64,000 bases of DNA from Streptomyces phaeoluteigriseus (GTDB lineage Bacteria > Actinomycetota > Actinomycetes > Streptomycetales > Streptomycetaceae), in contig NZ_MPOH02000006.1 of the NCBI RefSeq assembly GCF_001896135.2, positions 186,001-250,000 on the forward strand, in the 5' to 3' direction. Both the position numbers and the translations under genes were made by a program. The notes under the pieces are model-generated. The model made no database searches, was not told the DNA's origin, and was given only the letters and a program-made list of their open reading frames with translations. Below are positions 1-9,766 of this stretch, in pieces; position 1 is the first letter of the stretch; the number at the start of each line of letters is the position of its first letter.

Positions 1-2
1 CC

Positions 3-251
3 TTTGATCCGCAGGCCGACATCGGACGCCGCGCCTGGGTGGCCTGCCCGAACTGTGACGACCGTCGCGGGTGCGGCTCCTGCGAGCAGGGGCGCACCTG
101 CTCCGAGCACTGGAGCTACCTGCTCTCCAACGTCGGCAGCCTGCTCCACCTGCAGTGCCGGTCCTGCACCCACCTCTGGACACACGAGACCCACTTCGGT
201 GCCACTCGCTCCCGGTGGGAGCGCATCACCAGCGGCCTGCGCCGACGGTGA
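3..251 (+). CDS. Zinc-ribbon-like small protein (5' partial)
   Basis: An open frame enters from the left edge and ends at TGA 249-251, so the true start is probably outside the window. A GTG at 39 would give 70 aa, but the reading upstream of it (FDPQADIGRRAW) looks coding. The protein has paired cysteines CPNC, CGSC and CRSC plus His residues near the C-terminus, consistent with one or two structural zinc sites. Similar short Cys-rich proteins are common in Streptomyces, with no known function. It lies just upstream of hypX on the same strand, but nothing ties it to the hydrogenase. Confidence 0.6.
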   Translation, partial: FDPQADIGRRAWVACPNCDDRRGCGSCEQGRTCSEHWSYLLSNVGSLLHLQCRSCTHLWTHETHFGATRSRWERITSGLRRR

Positions 252-448
252 GCGTCTGCCGCTGCTGAGTCGGGCAGCCGGGTCCTCGGTGTGGGCGCGG
301 GCCGGCCTTGACCGGTGAGGCCGGACGGCGGATCGGCGCCCGCTTTCGGATGACCTCACCGTCTGTCGTCCAGAGCGACAGGCCGCCTTGGCCGAGGATC
401 GCGGTCGGCGGCCATCCCTGCCTGCCGTTCGTCCGCCCGGAGGCAGCC

Positions 449-2197
449 GTGCACATCCTGCTCCTAGCCAGCGCGTTCAACAGCCTCACCCAGCGCGTCC
501 ACGCCGAACTGCGCGACCGCGGCCACACCGTGGCGGTGGAACTCGCCCTGCCCGGCAGCCCGTTGCCCGAAGCCGTGCGGCGGCATGCACCGCAGCTCAT
601 CCTGGCGCCGATGCTGAAGACGGCGATTCCCGAAGAGGTGTGGACGGCGCACACGTGCCTCGTCGTCCATCCGGGGCCGGTGGGCGACCGTGGACCGTCC
701 TCGCTGGACTGGGCGATCCACGAGGGCATCGAGGAGTGGGGCGTCACCGTTCTCCAGGCCGACGGGGAGATGGACGCCGGCGACGTGTGGGCCTGCGTGC
801 CCTGCCGACTCCCTCAGGCATCCAAGAGTGAGCTGTACCGGGGCGAGATCGCCGACGCCGCGCTGGAGGCCGTTCTGCTGGCGGTGGAGCGCTTCGCCGA
901 GGGCACCCACGTGCCGCGCAAGCAGGACACGGCCGGCGCGGCCGACGCCCGACTGCGTCCGCGTCCGTACCTCGACCAGGGTGTCCGGCGGATCGACTGG
1001 GCCGAGGACTCCACCGGGACGGTCCTGCGCAAGCTGAGGGCGGCGGACTCGCAGCCCGGCGTGCTGGATGCGCTGTTCGGCGCCGAGTGGTACCTGCACG
1101 GCGGTCACCCCGAGAGCGGGTTGCGCGGACGTCCGGGGGAGCTGCTGGCGACTCGGGCCGGAGCGGTGTGCCGGGCCACCAGGGACGGCGCCGTGTGGAT
1201 CCCGGAGCTGCGGGCCCGGCGGCTCCCCGGGCAGCCGCCGACGTACAAGCTGCCGGCCGTCTCGGCCCTCGGTGACCGGCTGCCGCCCCTGCCCGAGGTA
1301 CCGGAGGCCACCTGGACGGACATGAGCTACCGGGAGAACGGCGACGTGGGCTTCCTGTCGTTCTCGTTTCCCGGCGGCGCCATGAGCACAGGCCAGTGCC
1401 GTCGGCTGCTGGACGCCTACCGGGAGGCGTGCGCGCTGCCGACGTCGGTGCTGGTGCTGGGCGGCGAACGGGACTTCTTCTCCAACGGGATCCACCTCAA
1501 CGTCATCGAGGCGGCAGACGACCCCGCCGCCGAGTCCTGGGCGAACATCAACGCCATCGACGATCTGGTCGAGGCCGTCCTGACGACGACGGACCGGTTG
1601 GTGGTCTCGGCGGTCGCGGGCAACGCCGCGGCGGGCGGGGCGATGCTCGCCCTGGCGGCCGACGAGGTGTGGTGCCGTTCGGGTGCCGTGCTGAACCCTC
1701 ACTACCGTCTGATGGGGCTGTACGGCTCGGAGTACTGGACCTACACCCTGCCCCGCAGGGTGGGCCCTGCGACGGCGGAACGCCTCATGCGGGAGGCCCT
1801 GCCGGTGAGCGCGGCGAGCGCGCTGGGTCTCGGGCTCGTCGACCGGGTGGTGGACGCCGGGCCCGGAACCTTCGCGGCGGAGGTCGGCCGGCTGGCCGCG
1901 CACCTGTCCGCCCTGCCGGGGACGGCGACCCGGATCGCCGCGAAGAAGACGGAGCTGGAGCGACGGGAGAGCGCGACCCCACTGGCCGCGTTCCGGGAGC
2001 GCGAACTCGCTCGGATGCGGCGGACCTTCCACGACCCGGACGCCCCGTACCACGCCCTGCGCCGGGCGTTCGTCCGCAAGGAGCGCCCGTTGCGCACCCC
2101 GACGCACCTCTCCGCATCTCCATCCGGTTCGGGCCCGTCCGTCACCGGATTCACCGCAACGGCCCCCCATGGCATCCCGTCGCGGCCCATCGGCTGA
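449..2197 (+). CDS. hypX: HypX/HoxX-type hydrogenase maturation factor
   Basis: 582 aa, the usual family length. HypX makes the active-site CO ligand of [NiFe]-hydrogenases in air, from a formyl group donated by formyl-tetrahydrofolate. The N-terminal half is formyltransferase-like (HPGPVGDRGPSSLDWAI). The C-terminal half is crotonase-like (GGAMLALAADEVWCR). I chose the GTG at 449 because GGAGG lies 5 nt upstream and the protein then begins VHILLLASAFNS, as in family members. The frame is open further up, but that sequence is low complexity. It heads the hydrogenase locus, which fits an enzyme assembled in oxic conditions. Confidence 0.9.
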   Translation: MHILLLASAFNSLTQRVHAELRDRGHTVAVELALPGSPLPEAVRRHAPQLILAPMLKTAIPEEVWTAHTCLVVHPGPVGDRGPSSLDWAIHEGIEEWGVTVLQADGEMDAGDVWACVPCRLPQASKSELYRGEIADAALEAVLLAVERFAEGTHVPRKQDTAGAADARLRPRPYLDQGVRRIDWAEDSTGTVLRKLRAADSQPGVLDALFGAEWYLHGGHPESGLRGRPGELLATRAGAVCRATRDGAVWIPELRARRLPGQPPTYKLPAVSALGDRLPPLPEVPEATWTDMSYRENGDVGFLSFSFPGGAMSTGQCRRLLDAYREACALPTSVLVLGGERDFFSNGIHLNVIEAADDPAAESWANINAIDDLVEAVLTTTDRLVVSAVAGNAAAGGAMLALAADEVWCRSGAVLNPHYRLMGLYGSEYWTYTLPRRVGPATAERLMREALPVSAASALGLGLVDRVVDAGPGTFAAEVGRLAAHLSALPGTATRIAAKKTELERRESATPLAAFRERELARMRRTFHDPDAPYHALRRAFVRKERPLRTPTHLSASPSGSGPSVTGFTATAPHGIPSRPIG

Positions 2198-2220
2198 TAG
2201 CAAGAAGCCGACGAATGCGG

Positions 2221-2246
2221 AAAGTCCTGAAACAGGACTTTTATTC
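2221..2246 (+). terminator. Hairpin with T-rich tail between hypX and hhyS
   Basis: A perfect 9-bp stem (AAAGTCCTG, loop AAA, CAGGACTTT) is followed by TATT. It starts 24 nt after the hypX stop and ends about 30 nt before the hhyS start. It looks like an intrinsic terminator or attenuator that would set hydrogenase subunit expression apart from hypX. A processing or stabilising role for the hhyS 5' end is equally possible. Confidence 0.55.
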
Positions 2247-2270
2247 CTCACCTCCCCAGGAGGCGGTCCC

Positions 2271-3344
<1,074 letters not shown>

Positions 3345-3421
3345 GCGTCCGCAGCGAGTAGTCCGCTCCCGCTTCCTGCACCTCTACCAACCTCCCGCGC
3401 GATGAAGGGCACGGCACACAG

Positions 3422-5206
3422 ATGGCACCGACGACGAAGACGGCCGGAGATGGCAGCGGCCTTGTGGAGATGGCCTGGGACCCGATCACCCGGATCGTGG
3501 GCAGCCTGGGCATCCACACCAAGATCGACTTCAAGCAGAAGCGGGTCGCGGAGTGCTACAGCACGTCGTCGGTCTTCCGTGGCTACAGCGTCTTCATGCG
3601 CGGCAAGGACCCCCGCGACGCCCACTTCATCACCAGCCGCATCTGCGGGATCTGTGGGGACAACCACGCCACCTGCTCGGTGTACGCGCAGAACATGGCG
3701 TACGGAGTGAAGCCCCCGCACCTCGCCGAGTGGATCATCAACCTGGGCGAGTCCGCCGAGTACATGTTCGACCACAACATCTTCCAGGAGAACCTGGTCG
3801 GGGTCGACTACTGCGAGAAGATGGTCAAGGAGACGAACCCCGGCGTCCTCGAACTCGCCGAGCGCACCGAGGCCCCGCACGCGGCCGAGCACGGCTACCG
3901 CACCATCGCCGACATCATGCGTTCGCTGAACCCCCTGGAAGGGGAGTTCTACCGCGAGGCCCTCCAGGTCAGCCGCTACACGCGCGAGATGTTCTGCCTG
4001 ATGGAGGGCCGCCATGTGCACCCCTCCACGCTCTACCCGGGCGGCGTCGGCACCATCGCCTCCGTGCAGCTCTTCACGGACTACCTCAGCCGGCTGATGC
4101 GCTACGTGGAGTTCATGAAGCGTGTCGTCCCCCTGCACGACGACCTGTTCGACTTCTTCTACGAGGCACTGCCCGGCTACGAGGAAGTGGGTCGCCGGCG
4201 CGTCCTGCTCGGCTGCTGGGGCGCGCTCAACGACCCCGAGTACTGCGACTTCACCTACGCCAACATGACCGACTGGGGCCGGCGCATGTTCGTCACCCCC
4301 GGCGTCATCGTCGACGGCAAGCTCGTCACCAACGACCTGACCGAGATCAACCTCGGCATCCGCATCCTGCTGGGAAGCTCCTACTACGAGGACTGGCAGG
4401 GCCAGGAGCAGTTCGTCACCCACGACCCGCTCGGCAACCCGGTGGACCCGCGCCACCCGTGGAACCAGCACACCATCCCGGCCCCGCAGAAGCGGAACTT
4501 CGACGACAAGTACAGCTGGGTCATGTCGCCCCGCTGGTTCGACGGCAAGGACCACCTCGCCCTGGACACCGGCGGCGGCCCCATCGCCCGTCTGTGGTCC
4601 ACCGCCCTGTCCGGGCTCGTCGACATCGGGTACATCAAGGCCACCGGCCACAGCGTGGTCATCAACCTGCCCCGCACCATGACCAAGCCGGAGACCACCT
4701 TCGAGTGGAAGATCCCGAAGTGGTCCAACGCCCTGGAGCGCAACCGCGCCCGCACCTACTTCCAGGCGTACGCCGCCGCCGTCGCCCTGCACTGCGCGGA
4801 GAAGGGCCTGGCGGAGGTCCGCGCCGGACGCACCCAGACCTGGGAGAAGTTCGAGGTCCCCAACGAGGGCATCGGTGTCGGATTCACCGAGGCGGTCCGA
4901 GGCGTCCTCTCCCACCACATGGTGATCCGCGACGGCAAGATCGCCAACTACCACCCGTACCCGCCGACCCCCTGGAACGCCAGCACCCGGGACACCTTCG
5001 GCACGCCGGGACCGTACGAGGACGCCGTGCAGAACACGCCCATCTTCGAGGAGAACACCCCGGAGAACTTCAAGGGCATCGACATCATGCGGGCCGTCCG
5101 CAGCTTCGACCCGTGTCTGCCCTGTGGCGTCCACATGTACGTCGGCGGCGGCAAGACGGTGAAGTCGATGCACGTGCCCACCGGCCTGAGCGGACTGGGC
5201 GGATGA
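3422..5206 (+). CDS. hhyL: Group 1h (group 5) [NiFe] hydrogenase large subunit
   Basis: 594 aa catalytic subunit that oxidises H2. The four NiFe ligands are visible: Cys75 and Cys78 in RICGICGDNHA, and Cys565 and Cys568 in DPCLPCGVH. A 23-residue tail (572-594) follows His571 and should be removed by the protease encoded at 8507, giving the mature subunit. The start at 3422 is preceded by GAAGGG about 9 nt upstream. Its 3' end overlaps the next gene (ATGA), so the two are probably translationally coupled. Family assignment is firm; physiological H2 affinity is inferred from the class. Confidence 0.95.
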   Translation: MAPTTKTAGDGSGLVEMAWDPITRIVGSLGIHTKIDFKQKRVAECYSTSSVFRGYSVFMRGKDPRDAHFITSRICGICGDNHATCSVYAQNMAYGVKPPHLAEWIINLGESAEYMFDHNIFQENLVGVDYCEKMVKETNPGVLELAERTEAPHAAEHGYRTIADIMRSLNPLEGEFYREALQVSRYTREMFCLMEGRHVHPSTLYPGGVGTIASVQLFTDYLSRLMRYVEFMKRVVPLHDDLFDFFYEALPGYEEVGRRRVLLGCWGALNDPEYCDFTYANMTDWGRRMFVTPGVIVDGKLVTNDLTEINLGIRILLGSSYYEDWQGQEQFVTHDPLGNPVDPRHPWNQHTIPAPQKRNFDDKYSWVMSPRWFDGKDHLALDTGGGPIARLWSTALSGLVDIGYIKATGHSVVINLPRTMTKPETTFEWKIPKWSNALERNRARTYFQAYAAAVALHCAEKGLAEVRAGRTQTWEKFEVPNEGIGVGFTEAVRGVLSHHMVIRDGKIANYHPYPPTPWNASTRDTFGTPGPYEDAVQNTPIFEENTPENFKGIDIMRAVRSFDPCLPCGVHMYVGGGKTVKSMHVPTGLSGLGG

Positions 5207-5735
5207 GCGGGGCGACGAAGGCAGCGCCGGTGAACGCGGAGCAGACCGGACGCCGTGTCGAGGAGGTGCTGGAGAGACTGGCCGCGAGCGGCGACCCGGC
5301 CGCCGCCGCGGCAGCGGAGGAACTCGTCCGGTCCCTCATGGACTTCTACGGGGCCGGCCTGGCCCGCATGCTCCACCTGCTGTCCTCCGCTCCCGGCGAG
5401 CCGCCGGCCGGACTGCTCGCCGACGAACTGGTCGCGAGCCTGCTCGTCCTGCACGACCTGCACCCCGAGGACCGCGACACCCGCATCGCCCGGGCCCTCG
5501 ACAGCGTCCGGGAACACGCCCTGGAAGTCGTGGGCTTCGACGAGGAGAGCGGCACCCTGACGCTGCGGGCCCGGGAGGCGGGCGGTTGCGGTTGCGGCTC
5601 GGCGCGAGCGCCCGGGACGCCGCCGAGGCGGCGCTGGCCTGCTTCGCACCGGAGGTCAGGACCGTCGACGTACGGACCGCACCCGCGGGGCCCACGCTCC
5701 TGCAGATCGGCACGGCACCGACGGGGGCCCGATGA
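5203..5735 (+). pseudogene. NifU-like FeS scaffold protein, frame broken by one base
   Basis: Starts at ATG 5203, overlapping the hhyL stop. The N-terminal 133 residues read in one frame and include GGCGCG (Cys129, Cys131), the NifU-like CxC region. The frame then runs on as low-quality R/P-rich sequence. From about 5613 the adjacent frame gives the expected C-terminus (RDAAEAALACFAPEVRTVDV, then to TGA 5733-5735). That stop overlaps the next ATG as ATGA. One missing base between about 5599 and 5612 restores a ~177-aa protein. Likely role: FeS delivery to HhyS. The lesion is either a consensus error or a recent mutation; the conserved overlap favours the former. Confidence 0.75.
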
Positions 5736-6394
5736 CGGCGTCCCCGGCGCCGCGCACGTCCGGCCTGCGGAGGTTCCTCACCGAGCGACCTCCGCTGCCC
5801 GAACGGTGCGAACTGTGCGCCGTGACGGTGGAGGCGGACCACCGTCATCTCGTCGACACCGAGAAACGCGCCCTCGCCTGCGCCTGCGCCCCCTGTGCGC
5901 TGCTGATGGAACAACCGGGCGCCGCCGCGGGCCGCTTCCGCACGGTCCCGGCCCGCTACCTCACCGACCCCGGACATCGCCTCGACGAGAGCGCGTGGGA
6001 GGCCTTGCAGATCCCGGTCGGCGTCGCCTTCCTCTTCCACAACGCGGCGCTCGACCGGCTGGTCGCCCTCTACCCGAGCCCGGCCGGAGCCACCGAGAGC
6101 GAACTCGAACCGGCCACGTGGATGGAGGTGCTCGGCGGCAGCCGCCTCGCCGAACTGCTCGAACCCGACGTGGAGGCGCTGCTGCTGCGCCGCACCGGCG
6201 GCCGCTTCGAGTGCCACCTCGTACCGATCGACATCTGCTACGAACTCGTCGGCCGCATGCGCCTGTTGTGGCAGGGCTTTGACGGCGGAGCCGAGGCCCG
6301 CGCCGCGCTGGACGCGTTGTTCGCGGACGTCGCGCGACGCGTCCGGCCCGTGGACGAGACGGGGCACCCGTCGGACGAGGCGGTGCGTCCGTGA
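5732..6394 (+). CDS. DUF5947-like Cys-rich hydrogenase-associated protein
   Basis: 220 aa. ATG 5732 overlaps the upstream stop (ATGA). The N-terminus has CELC (26, 29), histidines 37 and 39, and a CACAPC cluster (50, 52, 55), suggesting a metal or FeS site. The rest is acidic and soluble (VGVAFLFHN, ELEPATWMEVLGG). I recall this family as DUF5947, always near actinobacterial uptake hydrogenases; that name is from memory. A role in cluster insertion or electron transfer is inferred only from the cysteines and operon position. It overlaps the next gene by GTGA. Confidence 0.8.
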   Translation: MTASPAPRTSGLRRFLTERPPLPERCELCAVTVEADHRHLVDTEKRALACACAPCALLMEQPGAAAGRFRTVPARYLTDPGHRLDESAWEALQIPVGVAFLFHNAALDRLVALYPSPAGATESELEPATWMEVLGGSRLAELLEPDVEALLLRRTGGRFECHLVPIDICYELVGRMRLLWQGFDGGAEARAALDALFADVARRVRPVDETGHPSDEAVRP

Positions 6395-7083
6395 CGGAGT
6401 TCTCCTTCGCCTGCACCGGCGTTCGCGCCGACCGGTTCGCGGCCGGACCGACCCTCGTCTTCCGGCTGCGCGTCACCGCGGCCGGCAACGCGCGCGTGCA
6501 CGCCCTCGCGCTGCGCTGCCAGATCCGCATCGAGCCCGCCCGCCGGACCTACGATTCAGCCGAAGCCGAAGGACTGGGGGATCTCTTCGGCGAGCGCTCC
6601 CGCTGGGGCAGTACGCTCCAGCCGGTGCAGTTCGCCCAGGTCTCGCTGATGGTGCCGAGCTTCACCGGCGAGATCGAGGCCGACCTCGTCGTGCCCTGCA
6701 CCTACGACATGGACATCGCCGCCACCCGCTACCTCACCGCCCTCACCGACGGCGAGGTGCCGCTGCTGATGCTGTTCTCCGGCACGGCGTTCACCGGAGA
6801 CGGCGGGTTCCAGGTCGAGCCGGTCCCCTGGGACCGGGAGGCGGCTTTCCGGATGCCGGTCGCCACCTGGCGGGAGATGGTCGAGCAGCACTTCCCCGGA
6901 TGCGGCTGGATCCGGCTGCCGGGCGACACCATGGACGCCCTCCTCGCCTACCGCTCCCGGCACGCCCTGCCCTCCTGGGAAGCGACTCTCAAGGCCCTGC
7001 TCGACGCCGGCGGCGCCGAGGACCCACCCCGGAGCGACCCGTTCCGCGCGCTCACCGGTACCACCGGAAGGACGGATCCGTGA
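6391..7083 (+). CDS. DUF6084-like hydrogenase-associated protein
   Basis: 230 aa. GTG 6391 overlaps the preceding TGA and the gene's own TGA overlaps the next GTG, so it sits inside a tightly coupled run. The protein is soluble with few cysteines. It has a beta-rich N-terminal half (FRLRVTAAGNARVHALALRC) and a central segment with VPCTYDMDIAATRYL. No catalytic motif is evident. I recall the family as DUF6084, linked to group 5 hydrogenases. Its function is unknown; a chaperone or assembly role is a context-based guess. Confidence 0.8.
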   Translation: MTEFSFACTGVRADRFAAGPTLVFRLRVTAAGNARVHALALRCQIRIEPARRTYDSAEAEGLGDLFGERSRWGSTLQPVQFAQVSLMVPSFTGEIEADLVVPCTYDMDIAATRYLTALTDGEVPLLMLFSGTAFTGDGGFQVEPVPWDREAAFRMPVATWREMVEQHFPGCGWIRLPGDTMDALLAYRSRHALPSWEATLKALLDAGGAEDPPRSDPFRALTGTTGRTDP

Positions 7084-8510
7084 CCGTGACCGCGTTCACC
7101 CCCGGCACGGAGGAGCGGTTCGCCCTCGCCCGGCAGGTGGCCGACGCCGTCCTCTTCGAGGGCTATGTGCTCTACCCGTACCGTGCCTCGGCGGCCAAGA
7201 ACCGGCTGCGCTGGCAGTTCGGGGTGCTCGTGCCGCCCGGCTGGGGCACCGAGTGCGAGGAGCACGACTTCCAGCACACCGAATGCCTGATGGAACCGAA
7301 GGCGGGCGCGACCCTCTCGGTCGAGGTGCGCTTCCTGCACGCCCGACGGCGCACAGTGCAGCGGGCGCGGCCGGACGGTGGCATGGACACGGTCGCCGAA
7401 CTCCGCCTCGACGACCGGGTGCTGGTGCCCTGGGACGAGGGGAGTGAGGAGCGTGTCGAGGTGGTCGCGTCGGTGGACGAGCTCCTCGGCGACGGCGTCA
7501 CGCATCCCTTCCGTCGCCCCGCACGCGAGGACACCGAACCGGTCCTGGACGAGGCAGGCCGAAGCGTCGGCCGACTGGTCCGGCGGTGCGAGGAGATCAA
7601 CGGGACGATCCGGCTGTCCGCCCGCGAACTCGACGGCCCCTACCGGGCCCTGCGGCTGACCGCTGTCGTCGAGAACACCACCGTCTGGACACCACCCGAG
7701 GGCCGCGGTGCCGACCGGGACGCGGCGCTGCCGCGCTCCCTGGTGGCCACCCACCTCCTCATGGCCCTCAGCGCCGGATCGTTCCTGTCGATGACCGATC
7801 CCCCCGAGTGGGCGAAGGGCGCGGTCGCCGCCTGCCGCAACCTGCACACCTGGCCCGTACTCGCCGGCGAACCCGGTCGCGACGACCTCGTGCTGTCCTC
7901 GCCGATCATCCTGGAGGACCATCCGGCCATCGCGCCGGAGAGCCCCGGCGCGCTCTACGACGCCACCGAGATCGACGAGATCCTCGCGTTGCGCACAGCG
8001 GCCCTCACCGACGAGGAGAAGCGCGAGGCCCGGGGCACCGACGAGCGCGCGGCCGCGGTGATCGAGCTGGCGGACTCCATGCCGCCCGAGGTCCTGGAGC
8101 GTCTGCACGGCGCAGTGCGGAGCCTGCGCGAGGTGACCAGCCCGGACCCCGCCGCCCCGGACCTCGGCTTCCCCGACGAGCACGGCGTGCAGCGTCCGGA
8201 CACCCCCTGGTGGGACCCCGCGAGCGAAGCGGGCTTCGACCCCGAGCGGGACCGGGTGGTCATGGACGGCCGGTCGGTGGGCAAGGGCAGCCGCGTCGAG
8301 TTGCACCCGGGCCTGCGACGCACCGACGCGCAGGACATCTTCCTGCGGGGCCGCACCGCGATGGTCGAGGCCGTCCTGCACGACGTCGACGGCGGGGTGC
8401 ACCTGGCGGTCACGGTCGAGGGCGACCCGGGCGCCGACATCCGCCGCGAGCAGGGACGGTTCCTGTACTTCCAGCCCGACGAGGTCACACCGCTGGAGGA
8501 CGACGCATGA
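7080..8510 (+). CDS. Conserved hydrogenase-operon protein of unknown function
   Basis: 476 aa from GTG 7080, which overlaps the previous stop as GTGA; an in-frame GTG at 7086 is an alternative. Three parts are seen. The N-terminal ~180 residues are mixed alpha/beta with LRWQFGVLVPPGWG. The middle has an acidic helical stretch (TEIDEILALRTAALTDEEK). The C-terminus, from about residue 385, has RVELHPGLRRTDAQDIFL and ends QGRFLYFQPDEVTPL. I see no known enzyme signature and no membrane segment. It overlaps the protease gene (ATGA). Confidence 0.8.
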   Translation: MTVTAFTPGTEERFALARQVADAVLFEGYVLYPYRASAAKNRLRWQFGVLVPPGWGTECEEHDFQHTECLMEPKAGATLSVEVRFLHARRRTVQRARPDGGMDTVAELRLDDRVLVPWDEGSEERVEVVASVDELLGDGVTHPFRRPAREDTEPVLDEAGRSVGRLVRRCEEINGTIRLSARELDGPYRALRLTAVVENTTVWTPPEGRGADRDAALPRSLVATHLLMALSAGSFLSMTDPPEWAKGAVAACRNLHTWPVLAGEPGRDDLVLSSPIILEDHPAIAPESPGALYDATEIDEILALRTAALTDEEKREARGTDERAAAVIELADSMPPEVLERLHGAVRSLREVTSPDPAAPDLGFPDEHGVQRPDTPWWDPASEAGFDPERDRVVMDGRSVGKGSRVELHPGLRRTDAQDIFLRGRTAMVEAVLHDVDGGVHLAVTVEGDPGADIRREQGRFLYFQPDEVTPLEDDA

Positions 8511-9058
8511 ACCTTCCACCACCGGCAGGTCCACGGACCCTTGTGGCGGGCATCGGCAACATCTTCCTCGGCGACGACGGCTTCGGCGTGGAGACCGCGC
8601 GCCGGCTCGCCGAGCGCGACCTGCCCGGACACATCGAGGTCGTGGACATCGGGGTGCGCGGGGTGCACCTCGCCTACCAGCTCCTGGACGGCTACGACAC
8701 CCTCGTCCTCGTGGACGCCACGGCACGCGGTGAGGCCCCCGGCACCCTGTACGTCATCGAACACGACGTCGGCGGCGCGAGCCCCTCGCCCGCCGCCCCC
8801 GCGCTGGACGGCCACCGGATGACGCCCGACACCGTCCTGGCGTTGCTGGGCACCCTGTGCGCCGGGACCGGCGCCGAGCCACCGCGCCGCGTCCTGGTCG
8901 TCGGATGCGAACCGGCGTGGGTGGACGAGGGCATCGGTCTCAGTGCGCCGGTGTCCGACGCCGTGCCGGAGGCCGTCCGGCTGATCGAGGAGTTGCTGCG
9001 GAACGGGGAGCCGGGAGAGTCCGCGCCGCGGGCCACGGCCGGTGGGATCTCGACATGA
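8507..9058 (+). CDS. HyaD/HybD-type hydrogenase maturation protease
   Basis: 183 aa. This endopeptidase class removes the C-terminal tail of the large subunit after Ni insertion. It shows the family N-terminal motif GIGNIFLGDDGFG (residues 15-27) and the acidic VVDIGVRGVHL segment. A later DGH supplies the expected His ligand for Ni. The substrate is probably HhyL, which carries a 23-residue tail. It starts by ATGA overlap, and its stop (9056-9058) lies in the first unit of a tandem repeat. Confidence 0.9.
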   Translation: MNLPPPAGPRTLVAGIGNIFLGDDGFGVETARRLAERDLPGHIEVVDIGVRGVHLAYQLLDGYDTLVLVDATARGEAPGTLYVIEHDVGGASPSPAAPALDGHRMTPDTVLALLGTLCAGTGAEPPRRVLVVGCEPAWVDEGIGLSAPVSDAVPEAVRLIEELLRNGEPGESAPRATAGGIST

Positions 9059-9114
9059 GGAGACACGACATGAGGAGACACGACATGAGGAGACACGAGA
9101 TGAGGAGAAACGGG
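9055..9114 (+). repeat. Four tandem 15-bp units, each an SD plus ATG
   Basis: Units ATGAGGAGACACGAC at 9055, 9070, 9085 (last base G) and 9100 (diverged to AGAAACGGG), followed by ATG 9115. In every unit GAGGAG lies 7 nt before the next unit's ATG, so the array holds iterated, in-frame translation starts. The first ATG overlaps the protease stop. If read, the array encodes MRRHD repeats. Confidence 0.9.
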
Positions 9115-9219
9115 ATGAAGAGGATCGTCATCGGCGGAGGGGCCGCGGCCGCCATGGTCGCCCTCGTCGTCGAGGTGCTTCCCGACGTGAGGCGGTACCT
9201 GCGGATCCGACGGATGTGA
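9115..9219 (+). CDS. 34-aa single-span membrane peptide (DUF6893-like)
   Basis: Reading from ATG 9115 gives MKRIVIGGGAAAAM followed by a hydrophobic stretch to VVEVLP and a basic tail ending RRYLRIRRM. It has one predicted transmembrane helix with a positive end. I recall such ~35-aa proteins as DUF6893, often next to hydrogenase genes. Starts at 9055, 9070, 9085 or 9100 are in frame and would add MRRHD repeats. 9115 has a GAGGAG at ideal distance and matches family length. A membrane adaptor for the hydrogenase is possible but not shown. Confidence 0.7.
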   Translation: MKRIVIGGGAAAAMVALVVEVLPDVRRYLRIRRM

Positions 9220-9364
9220 ACCGCGGGCGCCACCCGGTGTGCCGTGCGGTTGCGTCGAACGGCGTACCTGCCGGCCGGTGACGGCGTGCCTGGCCGGACG
9301 ATCCGGATGCGCGCGCCTCTAATGAAACCCGGCGGGAGGCAGGCTGCGGAAGGACGAAAGACCC

Positions 9365-9763
9365 ATGCACGAGATGTCCGTCGCGCTGGCCGTCGTCGAC
9401 CAGGTGACCGAGGCCGCCACCCGGGCCGGTGACGTCACGGCGGTGCGGTCGGTACGACTCCAGGTGGGCGAACTGGCCGGCGTCGTACCCGAGGCCCTCG
9501 CCTTCTCCTTCGAACTGGCCTGCGCCGGAACCCTGCTGGAAGGCGCCGAACTGGTCACCGAAGCGGTGCCGGGGCGGGCCCGCTGCACACCCTGCGCACA
9601 CGAATGGGCCGTCGGCATGCCTCCCCGACTGACCTGCTCCGGGTGCGGCGGGACGCATACCGAGCTGCTCACGGGCCGGGAACTGCAGATCGTCGACGTG
9701 CACTGGGAGGACGGCGGCCCCACGCACGCGCCCACCCGCGAACCGATCTCCGAGGAGCGCTGA
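9365..9763 (+). CDS. hypA: HypA nickel metallochaperone
   Basis: 132 aa. Delivers Ni to the large subunit with HypB. It starts MHEMSVA with His2-Glu3, the Ni-binding N-terminus. It has the four-Cys zinc site as two CxxC pairs (RCTPCAHEW and TCSGCGG). GGAAGGA lies about 10 nt before ATG 9365. A 145-nt gap upstream breaks the run of overlaps, so a separate promoter is possible. hypB follows after 3 nt. Confidence 0.95.
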   Translation: MHEMSVALAVVDQVTEAATRAGDVTAVRSVRLQVGELAGVVPEALAFSFELACAGTLLEGAELVTEAVPGRARCTPCAHEWAVGMPPRLTCSGCGGTHTELLTGRELQIVDVHWEDGGPTHAPTREPISEER

Positions 9764-9766
9764 ACC

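Noticed and set aside
308..448. Longer hypX N-terminus
   Set aside because: No SD at the upstream start and noise-like sequence; GTG 449 has GGAGG and a family-like start.
3553..6282. 909-codon (+) ORF across hhyL and the NifU-like gene
   Set aside because: Mostly out-of-frame hhyL. Only the segment from 5203 to about 5600 is genuine, and it is annotated as the NifU-like gene.
9055..9114. CRISPR-like repeat
   Set aside because: Units are contiguous 15-mers without spacers. The same holds for the arrays at 19875, 27439 and 44752.
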